The notes beneath the pieces are model-generated. The model did no database searches. It saw only the letters and a list, made by a program, of their open reading frames with translations, and was not told where the DNA came from. Both the position numbers and the translations under genes were made by a program. A stretch of DNA of 15,663 nucleotides from CAZHOS01 sp964534605 (GTDB taxonomy: Bacteria > Patescibacteriota > Saccharimonadia > Saccharimonadales > VXPC01): positions 1 to 15,663 of the forward strand of contig CAZHOS010000021.1 of the NCBI GenBank assembly GCA_964534605.1. Reading direction: 5' to 3'. Positions 1 through 6,083 of this stretch are shown piece by piece (the stretch's first letter is position 1; each line of letters starts with the position of its first letter).

Positions 1-616
1 TTGTATTAACGATCGCTTCGTATTGTTGTGCTGCCTGGGCTGGGGTCTTTGTGGCAATGTTTGCATCGTCGATAAAAACCACTAACTGATTTACCGATGC
101 AGACGGGACCGCTGTGATCTCTATACGACCATTGCCTGCGCTACACCCTGTAGTACCAGCAGAACAAAGCTCGTCTAATCTTTCTACGACAGTGACTACT
201 CCGTTAGCATCCGTTGTGTACTCCCACTCTATATCTGTGGGGAAGGCTGCAACACCCTCTGGGTATACGGTCATAGTAGCTCCATCGGCAAAAGTATATT
301 CGTAAGCAGGCTGAGCATCTGTACCGACGTCTACCCTATCACTGGCGCCCTCAGGGAGGCTTATCTCGAATGGGAACACTGGCTCGACAGGCTGCTGAAC
401 AACTGGCTCGACTGGCTCGTCAGGGATATTTGGAGGATCTGGTACGGTTTGCTCGGTGGTTGTGTTGTTAGAAGTAGTGGTCTCGACCTGGTTTGGTCCG
501 TCCCAGTTCCATAAAAACACCAATACTGAGAATAGCGCTAACATAAGTAGAGTACGAATAATCTTTTCGCGCCAAAAAGATTGACTCCAAGTCTGTTTCT
601 GTCTGTTTTTCTGCAT
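1..616 (-). CDS. Membrane-anchored protein of unknown function (5' part only)
   Basis: An open frame begins with ATG at 616 and runs off the left edge without a stop, giving about 205 residues. The N-terminus is basic (MQKNRQKQTW), followed by one hydrophobic segment at about residues 22-36 (TLLMLALFSVLVFLW). After it comes a Thr/Asn/Pro/Glu/Val-rich linker with repeated VEPV-type motifs at roughly residues 45-80, and then a polar domain with two cysteines (residues about 150 and 157) that could form a disulfide outside the cell. This layout fits a single-pass membrane protein with an exported C-terminal domain. I do not recognise a family. It is divergent from the tRNA-Lys gene. The coding strand and start are well supported by the N-terminal topology; the function is unknown. 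Confidence 0.7.
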   Translation of the reverse strand, partial: MQKNRQKQTWSQSFWREKIIRTLLMLALFSVLVFLWNWDGPNQVETTTSNNTTTEQTVPDPPNIPDEPVEPVVQQPVEPVFPFEISLPEGASDRVDVGTDAQPAYEYTFADGATMTVYPEGVAAFPTDIEWEYTTDANGVVTVVERLDELCSAGTTGCSAGNGRIEITAVPSASVNQLVVFIDDANIATKTPAQAAQQYEAIVNT

Positions 617-653
617 AGTCTTAATTTTTGTTTTTGTAAATAAGTACTAGCAC

Positions 654-680
654 TTTATAACATATGCGATATAGGTGCAA
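654..680 (-). promoter_or_regulatory. Possible promoter of the left-edge membrane protein
   Basis: On the minus strand TTGCAC (680-675) and TATAAA (659-654) lie 15 bp apart, about 38 bases before the ATG at 616. The spacer is short for a sigma-70 promoter, so this is only a candidate. Confidence 0.3.
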
Positions 681-700
681 GCATTTTGCAGCATAACTGC

Positions 701-729
701 TTGACAACAGAGGTCAAATACCTGATAAT
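701..729 (+). promoter_or_regulatory. Sigma-70 type promoter of tRNA-Lys
   Basis: TTGACA (701-706) and GATAAT (724-729) are separated by 17 bp, a near-consensus housekeeping promoter. Transcription would start near 736, leaving a leader of about 85 bases before the mature tRNA. It is the best promoter match I see in the window, as expected for a stable RNA. Confidence 0.75.
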
Positions 730-821
730 ACCCCAGTTCTATCTAGCCATGCGGATAAATATTGAATCTCCTTAGGCCCTGCAAAGCCCACTTTTGCATA
801 GATAAAGAACAGTAATGGCAT

Positions 822-898
822 GGGCCAATAGCTCAGCTGGTTAGAGCACGGGCCTTTTAAGCCCGGTGTCCTGGGTTCGAGTCCCAGTTGGCCCTCCA
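822..898 (+). tRNA. tRNA-Lys (anticodon TTT)
   Basis: The full cloverleaf can be folded by eye: acceptor stem GGGCCAA (822-828) with TTGGCCC (888-894), D stem GCTC/GAGC, anticodon stem CGGGC (849-853) with GCCCG (861-865), loop CTTTTAA with anticodon TTT at 856-858, and T stem CTGGG/CCCAG around TTCGAGT. CCA is encoded at 896-898. The discriminator base is T (895), whereas A is usual in bacterial tRNA-Lys. The 3' end is reused in downstream repeats. Confidence 0.95.
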
Positions 899-936
899 AT
901 TCATGAACCGCCTACGGGCGGTTTTTGAATTGGAGG
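893..936 (+). terminator. Two-tier hairpin terminator reaching into the tRNA 3' end
   Basis: The inner stem AACCGCC (906-912) pairs with GGCGGTT (917-923) around loop TACG and is followed by a T run (922-926), a standard intrinsic terminator. An outer 11-bp stem, CCTCCAATTCA (893-903) with TGAATTGGAGG (926-936), also matches perfectly, and its 5' arm contains the encoded CCA and discriminator of the tRNA. In the primary transcript the tRNA 3' end could therefore pair with downstream sequence before processing. Confidence 0.75.
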
Positions 937-1000
937 CCACTGAGACCTCGAACCCAGGCATGGATTTGCCCCAGCAAAGACACAAGTCCTGAGGTTCAGA

Positions 1001-1209
1001 ATCTCGTCAAATCTATGATTTGCACGAGATATAGCTGATGTTGGAATATGACTTTGTCATAATCTAATATCTTGCGTACGCCCCAGTTGGCCCCCCAGAC
1101 AAAAGTAACTAACCCTTTAGCTAGACTCGAACCAGTTCTTTTTCGAAGAAAAAGTGGGTTCGTGATTTTGTGCAATCAAAAGAAAACAGCTTTAGCTATT
1201 TTCTCTTGA
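1001..1209. other. Cluster of four strong hairpins between the tRNA-end repeats
   Basis: This stretch holds no gene but is made almost entirely of inverted repeats. ATCTCGT..ACGAGAT spans 1001-1030 with only a bulged base. A hairpin around TATGAC-TTT-GTCATA spans about 1036-1070. CTTTTTC-GAA-GAAAAAG (1138-1154) is extended outward to 1126-1164 by a T-arm-like CTCGAACC/GGGTTCG pair. Arms of 16 bases at 1176-1191 and 1194-1209 differ at two positions. Such density suggests a structured RNA read through from the tRNA promoter or remnants of hairpin-rich elements. Confidence 0.6.
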
Positions 1210-1271
1210 TAAGCAAAGCGAGCTAAGAGCCTTCGCCTCTGCTGCCCCAGTTGGCCCTCCAATAAACAAAC

Positions 1272-1298
1272 AACTCACGCTTTAGTGGCGGGTTTTTT
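1272..1298 (+). terminator. Possible intrinsic terminator before thyX
   Basis: AACTCAC (1272-1278) pairs with GCGGGTT-type sequence (1288-1294) with one mismatch and one G-U pair, followed by six T residues (1293-1298). It would end any transcript coming through the tRNA-Lys repeat region just before the thyX promoter. Confidence 0.5.
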
Positions 1299-1333
1299 AC
1301 TTACATGATCAGCAATGGAAAAACCCATCTGTG

Positions 1334-1339
1334 TATAAT
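1334..1339 (+). promoter_or_regulatory. -10 box of the thyX-tmk operon
   Basis: A perfect TATAAT lies 43 bases before the thyX start codon. No good -35 hexamer is visible at 16-18 bp. The leader is long enough to carry a Shine-Dalgarno-like GAGGG at about 1374-1379, so this operon would be translated with a leader, unlike several other genes here. Confidence 0.5.
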
Positions 1340-1382
1340 AGGCTACAAGCTAAATACAAAAATGTGGGGATTGTGAGGGTTT

Positions 1383-2381
1383 ATGTCATATAAAGCAGAG
1401 GTTATTGCCGACTCGGTATCGCCAGAAGGCCAGAGAATATCAACATTAGAAGTGATTATGCCGAGAGTTCTTCTGGCAGAGCTAAACACCCACCGCGTAT
1501 TCTCCAGAAACTCAGCTAGCTCACGCGCCATCCCCACCCATAAACAGATCCGTAGAGTCCTAGAAGATCCATATATACCGAGCGTATGGGGCAAAGATAT
1601 GCCTGGAATGCAGGGCACAGAACCACTTACAAATCCAGGAGAGATAGAAGATGCAGAGCTAGCCTGGCTTGATGCCAGAGACACCTCTGTACTGGCTGCT
1701 GTAGCTCTCATGGGTGGTTCGGAGCAGCTTGAATACGGCTCTACAGGCAATAGGTTCACAGGCGAAGCCCTTGAAGACGCAATTGAATTGCGAGAAAGAG
1801 TAGAAGAGCTAAGAAAGACCACTGATTTTATAGCTCCTGTTATGCAGCATCGCATGCACAAACAAAACCCTAACAGACTACTAGAGCCATGGGTCTGGCA
1901 CACGGTAGTCATAACAAGTACCGAATGGAATAACTTCTACGGACTGCGCACCGACGCTGCAGCCGAGCCCCACATACAGATAGTCGCTAACAAAATGCTC
2001 GAACAGCACAATGCCAGCACTCCAGAAGAACTTACATACGACGAGTGGCATCTACCCTATGTTAGAGAAGAAGATAAAGCTGAGCATCCTAAAGAAACCC
2101 TCCTTAAGATGGCCGTTGCCAGGTGTGCACGTGTTAGCTATGAGAACCAAAGAGATGCAGGCATGGTAGAGCGAGACGAGAAGATGTACGACCGACTTAC
2201 AAGTAACGGTCACGCCTCCCCGCTTGAGCACCCTGCTCGCCCAATGACCGCTGAAGAGCTGAGCGTATCTACATTCAATGGCAACTTTAGGGGGTGGTGG
2301 CAGCACCGCTCAGATCTTCCTAGAGCAAATAACTTCCAAGAGCTGCTAGGTCTCGAGCCGTACGTACAGGAGCGATACTAG
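1383..2381 (+). CDS. thyX: ThyX-like FAD-dependent thymidylate synthase, motif order rearranged
   Basis: This 332-residue protein carries ThyX signatures, so it probably makes dTMP from dUMP with FAD and methylene-tetrahydrofolate. Visible motifs are THRVFSRNSASSR (residues 36-48), which fits the ThyX motif RHRxxSxNxxSxR apart from the first Arg, then EWNNFYGLR and an A-x2-HI segment in the middle. Near the C-terminus come ARVSY (249-253), a DEKMYDRL stretch, GHASPLEH (276-283) and WWQHR (305-309). In ordinary ThyX the ARVSY/GHxSPxEH part precedes the RHR motif; here it follows, so the chain looks circularly permuted around the RHR motif. It is also longer than the usual 200-250 residues. An SD-like GAGGG precedes the ATG. 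The stop codon overlaps the GTG start of tmk by one base, placing two consecutive steps of dTTP synthesis in one operon. Confidence 0.85.
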   Translation: MSYKAEVIADSVSPEGQRISTLEVIMPRVLLAELNTHRVFSRNSASSRAIPTHKQIRRVLEDPYIPSVWGKDMPGMQGTEPLTNPGEIEDAELAWLDARDTSVLAAVALMGGSEQLEYGSTGNRFTGEALEDAIELRERVEELRKTTDFIAPVMQHRMHKQNPNRLLEPWVWHTVVITSTEWNNFYGLRTDAAAEPHIQIVANKMLEQHNASTPEELTYDEWHLPYVREEDKAEHPKETLLKMAVARCARVSYENQRDAGMVERDEKMYDRLTSNGHASPLEHPARPMTAEELSVSTFNGNFRGWWQHRSDLPRANNFQELLGLEPYVQERY

Positions 2382-3019
2382 TGCCAAGCCATGAAGGTGA
2401 GTTCGGACGCCTCATAGTCATAGAGGGCAATGACGGGTCTGGCAAAGGAACACAGGCGCAGCTACTTGCAGAGCGCTTGGTGTCAGAAGCAGGGGTCGAG
2501 GTTGTAAGCTTTAGAGAGCCAGGGGGTTCGCCAATAGGTGAAGCCTTAAGGCCCATATTCAAGAACATGTCTTTAGATCGCAGTCCTGAAACAAATGTAG
2601 ATTTAATCTTTGCTAACAGACGAGAAAACTGGAGACAAGGTATAGAACCTGCTCTAGAACAAGGAGTGTGGGTGGTTAACGATAGGTCTGACATGTCTAC
2701 CTATGCTTATCAGGGACATGGTGAAGGATACGACCTATCAGATATAGAACGGCGCATGGAATCCATGCCGCTTGGCTACCGCTGTCCAGATCTAGAAATA
2801 GTACTAGATGTAAGTGTTGATGTATGCAGAGCCAGAAACGCCGACGACCCCGGTAAGATGGACTTCTTTGAGGCTAAAGGGGATGACTTCTTTAGGCGAG
2901 TTGGTGAAGGCTATAGGGAAATAGCTGGGATAAAGGGAGCATTCCTGATTGATGGTGAGAGATCTATCGAAGAGGTCCATAAAGACATATGGGATGAGAT
3001 AAGCACGCTAATCCCTTAG
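2381..3019 (+). CDS. tmk: Thymidylate kinase (dTMP kinase)
   Basis: The 212-residue product phosphorylates dTMP to dTDP with ATP in the cytosol. The P-loop GNDGSGKGT is at residues 16-24, the substrate motif REPGGSPIGE at 45-54, the DR-containing motif DRSDMSTYAYQG at 101-112, and an Arg/Asp-rich lid region lies at about 146-175. The length matches the family (about 200-215). I chose the GTG at 2381 because it overlaps the thyX stop codon and is preceded by AGGAG at about 2368-2372 with good spacing; translational coupling to thyX is likely. No clear terminator follows; the gene ends about 40 bases before the first 52-bp direct repeat. Confidence 0.95.
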   Translation: MPSHEGEFGRLIVIEGNDGSGKGTQAQLLAERLVSEAGVEVVSFREPGGSPIGEALRPIFKNMSLDRSPETNVDLIFANRRENWRQGIEPALEQGVWVVNDRSDMSTYAYQGHGEGYDLSDIERRMESMPLGYRCPDLEIVLDVSVDVCRARNADDPGKMDFFEAKGDDFFRRVGEGYREIAGIKGAFLIDGERSIEEVHKDIWDEISTLIP

Positions 3020-3060
3020 GTCAACACATCTCAGCAAATTAGAGTCTGCAGAATTCTAGA

Positions 3061-3112
3061 TAATAGTTGCGACTTCTAACACAGTGCGCCTCCAAAAGTT
3101 AATTTTGCTATA
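3061..3112 (+). repeat. Direct repeat, left copy (52 bp)
   Basis: This copy matches 6024-6075 at 46 of 52 positions, with 21 consecutive identical bases at 3075-3095. It contains GTGCGCCTCCAA and ends in TTTTGCTATA, which supplies an extended -10 box. The two copies flank the ATPase/HEPN gene pair exactly, so they are either insertion-site duplications or duplicated promoter regions. Confidence 0.85.
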
Positions 3113-3114
3113 AA
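3106..3114 (+). promoter_or_regulatory. Extended -10 promoter of the ATPase/HEPN operon
   Basis: TGC followed by TATAAA (3109-3114) forms an extended -10 element at the right end of the left direct repeat. No good -35 is seen, which is acceptable for extended -10 promoters. Transcription would begin near 3121 and give a structured leader of about 55 bases. Confidence 0.45.
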
Positions 3115-3133
3115 AAGGCACCCATCTCTAGGT

Positions 3134-3241
3134 GCTTAAACCAATTACTAAAATGTAATCCTACTAGCTTCGAGAATGGATGCCGTTTATGGATTCCATT
3201 CATCAGACATAACAGTCTTCATTTTAGTAATTGGTTTAAGC
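3134..3241. repeat. Perfect 22-bp inverted repeat around the ATPase start codon
   Basis: Bases 3134-3155 are the exact reverse complement of 3220-3241, with 64 bases between. The left arm lies in the leader and the right arm encodes part of the membrane helix. Inside the loop a second pair, GAATGGA (3174-3180) and TCCATTC (3195-3201), covers the ATG at 3176. The left arm also ends in ATG followed at once by TAA (3153-3158), a start-stop pair. An upstream hairpin GCACC/GGTGC lies at about 3119-3135. This may be an RNA switch on translation or an invertible DNA segment. Confidence 0.85.
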
Positions 3242-5086
3242 CTTATTATTCTACCATCGACCTTTTGCTATATAGCAATATATAATAAGTTGATGATAAG
3301 AGAGCATATACTGATAAACAAAGAGTACTATGGCACCTCTAGCGACAAATCATCTATCGACAGGCTGAGTAGAATGAACATCTTTGTTGGTGCAAACAAC
3401 TCAGGTAAAAGTCGTCTCATACGCTCAATATACTCTGCTAATGAATCAAGATATGTAAATACAAAAATAGACCACAGAGGGCTGAATGCTTCGATTAAAG
3501 AATATCTTGAAGAAAACAAAGCTATAAAAAGCCTCGAATCTTACAAGATTTTACTAAGATTCATTAATGAGGATGGCTACAATAAATACTATGAGAGAAG
3601 CACTGAGATGCTGTCTGCTCTCGCCGTGCATGCAAACGACATCAATAGACAAACTGTAAGTAGTAGAGCGAATAAGACAGAAGCAGCTAATCTTGTAGAG
3701 ATGGTTAGCCCCTACCTTGATGGAGTCGAGGCTGAAGAAGAACGAGCCAGCAATACACCTAAGATATACACCCCAGTTTTACGGGGGGCCAGACTGCTTG
3801 GCGACACAGGCGAAGACTATTACAGACAGCGGACCGAAGAGGACTACGGTCTTTCAGGCATTGAAAACGGCGAAGTTTTTACTGGCCACAGCATCTTCAG
3901 CAAGCTTAAGTCTATGCTGCTTGGCAGTAAGGAAGACCGTAATAGCGTCCGAGAATTTGAGTCTTTCATATCTAGAAACTTTTTTCCAGGTCTCGACATA
4001 ACGCTAGTCCCTAATGAAGAAAATGGCTACGTTAAGATTGATATGGGAGACAGCTCTGACTTAGCTATACACGACGTTGGTGACGGCATACAGTCAATAA
4101 TAATAAATACTTTCCCTGTATTCATGAGTGAGCGTGATGACGTCATGCTTTTTATAGAAGAGCCCGAACTACTAATGCACCCGAGCATGCAGAGAGTGCT
4201 CATCAAAACATACTTGAATGAATTCCCTAACCTTCAAGTGTTTCTCAGCACACATTCAAATCACTTCCTAGACATAATATACGACTACCCTGAAGAATAC
4301 GTCTCCATCTATTCAGTTGCACCATCGAAAGAAAGCAAAGGCAAAAAACAAGTTAAATACATCAGAGACAATATGGATGTTATTAACCTTCTAGGCGTCA
4401 GGAACTCTAGCGTCTTGCTTGCAAACTCAGTGATTTGGGTTGAGGGTGTTACCGACAGATTGTTTATACGCTTCTTGATGGAAAGCTACCTCTCTAAAGA
4501 AAACTTTATAGAAGACTACGACTACGCAATAAGTGAATACGGCGGAGGCAATCTTGTACACTTCGACTTTGGGGTTACCTTGAGCGATGAAAGCATAAAT
4601 GTGTCCTCAATAAGCAGGAATAACTTACTGATAATGGATAATGACCTAGCAGAAGAAAACACTAAGAAAAAAGAGAACCAAGAAGCTCTTAAAAAACATC
4701 TCGGGAGCAGTGTTGTAATAGACTACCCTGAGATAGAAAACCTTGTACCCGCTTCTATATGGCATGCATACTTGGTAAAAATATCAAAAGGGAGAAAGTG
4801 GCTAAAACTCAAGGATAATATAAACTTTGAAAAGTTTGATGAAGAGCTTAACCAAAAAAGAATCGGGAGCTTAATAAAGGAACATATGCTTGAAGAGCCT
4901 AGTGAAGAGGCAGTAAGGTCATATAAAAATGAATCTATAGATTTTCTAAGCATAGATAAGAGGGCGGTAATGAAGGGCGTTATTGAAGTCCTGATAGACA
5001 AAAACCTACCAGAAGAAAAATTACCTGCCACTACTATAGAGTTATTGAGCAAGATTAAGATTTTCATAAATAAATATAGAGTTTAA
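3176..5086 (+). CDS. Membrane-anchored OLD-family ATPase with TOPRIM nuclease domain
   Basis: The 636-residue product has one membrane helix at about residues 12-36, then an AAA/SMC-like ATPase: Walker A GANNSGKS (72-79), signature-like HDVGDGIQSI (299-308), Walker B MLFIEEPE (324-331) and the H-loop STHS (358-361). A C-terminal TOPRIM domain follows, with the conserved Glu in VEGVTD (E423), the D-x-D in IMDNDL (D488, D490) and an EIENL segment (519-523). This is the layout of class 1 OLD nucleases such as GajA of Gabija, which cut DNA under ATP control; here no UvrD-like partner is present and a HEPN-like protein follows instead. The membrane anchor is unusual for the family. ATG 3176 was chosen because it includes the helix; M40 (3293) would give a soluble form. 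No good ribosome site precedes 3176. Function in phage defence is inferred. Confidence 0.85.
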   Translation: MDAVYGFHSSDITVFILVIGLSLIILPSTFCYIAIYNKLMIREHILINKEYYGTSSDKSSIDRLSRMNIFVGANNSGKSRLIRSIYSANESRYVNTKIDHRGLNASIKEYLEENKAIKSLESYKILLRFINEDGYNKYYERSTEMLSALAVHANDINRQTVSSRANKTEAANLVEMVSPYLDGVEAEEERASNTPKIYTPVLRGARLLGDTGEDYYRQRTEEDYGLSGIENGEVFTGHSIFSKLKSMLLGSKEDRNSVREFESFISRNFFPGLDITLVPNEENGYVKIDMGDSSDLAIHDVGDGIQSIIINTFPVFMSERDDVMLFIEEPELLMHPSMQRVLIKTYLNEFPNLQVFLSTHSNHFLDIIYDYPEEYVSIYSVAPSKESKGKKQVKYIRDNMDVINLLGVRNSSVLLANSVIWVEGVTDRLFIRFLMESYLSKENFIEDYDYAISEYGGGNLVHFDFGVTLSDESINVSSISRNNLLIMDNDLAEENTKKKENQEALKKHLGSSVVIDYPEIENLVPASIWHAYLVKISKGRKWLKLKDNINFEKFDEELNQKRIGSLIKEHMLEEPSEEAVRSYKNESIDFLSIDKRAVMKGVIEVLIDKNLPEEKLPATTIELLSKIKIFINKYRV

Positions 5087-5104
5087 GGTCGAAAGTCACC
5101 ACAT

Positions 5105-5980
5105 ATGAGTCACTATGGACAACCAACAGGACATATACCAATATATCTACCTCAAAAGATTACCAAAAGCTATATAGTTCTAAGTGGAGAGCCTGTGTGT
5201 GCACCAAGCGCCGATGCAACATATCATCCAGAAATAATTATCAAGCCAGGCAGCCTAGAGGCGTATGAGCTAGAAGTCAAAGTCAACGACAGTAATATAT
5301 CTGGGCAAATTGAGTCAACCTACAAAAGTGATCACGCCAAACTTAAGGTGTTTCTTGAAAAAAGTAACACACTGATTGACTTTAGACATAGTGCAGCGAG
5401 AGAAGATGCAATGATACTGGCAAAAACACTGCCCATACTAATGGGTGCTAACTCAAACGTGCATCAAGATTACTCATTCTACGGCATGTTCCCAAGCTGG
5501 GTTGGTTATGAAAGCGTTCGACTTGAGCCTTTAGGCATTAGGCAGCTTACAGATAAAGAGGCAGACGAAATACTGAATAAACTATCTGGTGAAAAGATTA
5601 ATAAGCCATTAATTGCGATTCTGCAAAACCTGGCTCACGGACTATCTATAGATAATGTAGCAGAAAACCGCATTGTAGCTCTTCAGTCAATTCTTGAGGC
5701 AATACTATTTAAGGATGAAGACCCTAGTCATTCACCCACGGCAGCAGTACTTAGACTAAAAATCATCAGCCTATACAATCAATCCCATGTGGCAGGTCAC
5801 ACCAGCGACCTAAAAAAGATGATTAATATTCGTGGTGGTTATATACATAGATTGAAAGCAAATGGATATACAGATGAAATTCTTGGGTGGACCTTAGGAT
5901 TAACTCTTGATGTAATTAGAGACTATATTCTAGGCAGAATACCAGACACAGCTAAGATGCTTGAGCAAAAGCTAGGCTAA
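5105..5980 (+). CDS. HEPN-like protein, putative RNase partner of the ATPase
   Basis: This 291-residue protein begins 18 bases after the ATPase stop, so the two genes are probably co-transcribed. Its N-terminal half (about 1-165) is of no family I recognise. The C-terminal half is helical and contains NIRGGYIH, which gives R243-x4-H248, the R-x4-6-H motif of HEPN ribonucleases; it is preceded by a helix with ENRIVALQSILEAIL, reminiscent of ApeA-like HEPN domains. HEPN proteins often act as toxins or abortive-infection effectors that cut RNA. A role as the effector released or controlled by the ATPase is an inference. No signal peptide or membrane segment is visible. The only SD-like sequence is GAAAG at 5091-5095. 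The HEPN call rests on one motif and its helical context. Confidence 0.65.
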   Translation: MSHYGQPTGHIPIYLPQKITKSYIVLSGEPVCAPSADATYHPEIIIKPGSLEAYELEVKVNDSNISGQIESTYKSDHAKLKVFLEKSNTLIDFRHSAAREDAMILAKTLPILMGANSNVHQDYSFYGMFPSWVGYESVRLEPLGIRQLTDKEADEILNKLSGEKINKPLIAILQNLAHGLSIDNVAENRIVALQSILEAILFKDEDPSHSPTAAVLRLKIISLYNQSHVAGHTSDLKKMINIRGGYIHRLKANGYTDEILGWTLGLTLDVIRDYILGRIPDTAKMLEQKLG

Positions 5981-6023
5981 TTTACATCCAGCTTCATTAC
6001 ACTTGGCGCCTTAACTTCTTGAA

Positions 6024-6075
6024 TAATGGTTGGGACCTCTAACACAGTGCGCCTCCAAGAGAGAATTTTGCTATA
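6024..6075 (+). repeat. Direct repeat, right copy (52 bp)
   Basis: This is the second copy of the repeat at 3061-3112, with six mismatches. It lies directly before the small membrane-protein gene and provides its extended -10 box. A similar TTCTTGAA/TTCTAGA stretch precedes both copies, so the similarity may extend about 10 bases further left. Confidence 0.85.
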
Positions 6076-6077
6076 GT
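6069..6077 (+). promoter_or_regulatory. Extended -10 promoter of the small membrane protein
   Basis: TGC plus TATAGT (6072-6077) ends six bases before the ATG at 6084, so the transcript would start at or beside the start codon and be leaderless. The TGCTATA part is the end of the right direct repeat. Confidence 0.45.
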
Positions 6078-6083
6078 TTATGC

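Larger units (their letters stand above)
883..1263 (+). repeat. tRNA-Lys 3'-end repeats (three copies)
   Basis: The last 16 bases of tRNA-Lys plus two flanking bases, CCCAGTTGGCCCTCCAAT (883-900), recur exactly at 1246-1263 and with three mismatches at 1082-1099. The copies end 199 and 164 bases apart. A partial inverted copy of the tRNA 3' region also lies at about 926-957 (it contains CTCGAACCCAGG, the complement of the T arm). The layout resembles the known E. coli tyrT distal repeats, where each 178-bp unit starts with 19 bp of the tRNA 3' end. It could also be left by repeated integration at the tRNA. No open frame of convincing quality lies in the units. Confidence 0.8.
3061..6075 (+). 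mobile_element. Candidate defence cassette bounded by direct repeats
   Basis: About 3 kb bounded by the 52-bp direct repeats contains only the membrane ATPase-TOPRIM gene, the HEPN-like gene and the inverted repeat at the start of the first. No integrase or transposase is present, so if the unit moved it relied on a recombinase elsewhere or on homologous recombination. Base composition supports a foreign origin: 4801-4860 has 17 G/C of 60, while 11101-11160 in rel has 33 of 60 (sample counts, not averages). Removing the cassette with one repeat copy would leave tmk followed by a promoter and the small membrane gene. Confidence 0.5.

Noticed and set aside
714..899. Open frame of 61 codons on the minus strand across the tRNA
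   Set aside because: It is antisense to tRNA-Lys and gives the typical false peptide seen opposite tRNA genes (LEPRTPGLKGP...); not a gene.
883..1263. CRISPR array
   Set aside because: The repeats are too few, unequally spaced (199 and 164 bases) and derived from the tRNA end; no cas genes are present.
1343..1912. Open frame of 189 codons on the minus strand
   Set aside because: It is a Ser-rich shadow of thyX, whose motifs are clear on the other strand.
3061..3112. The direct repeat as a tRNA 3' end (GTGCGCCTCCA resembles an acceptor end with CCA)
   Set aside because: No T arm or cloverleaf can be folded upstream of it in either copy; the likeness to the tRNA-Lys end is short and may be chance.
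3717..4001. Open frame of 94 codons in another frame inside the ATPase gene
   Set aside because: It is fully inside the ATPase coding region, without a ribosome site or recognisable product.
6030..6083. TTG start extending the small membrane protein upstream
   Set aside because: The extra 18 residues would be encoded by the direct repeat and its -10 box; the ATG at 6084 begins the membrane helix directly.
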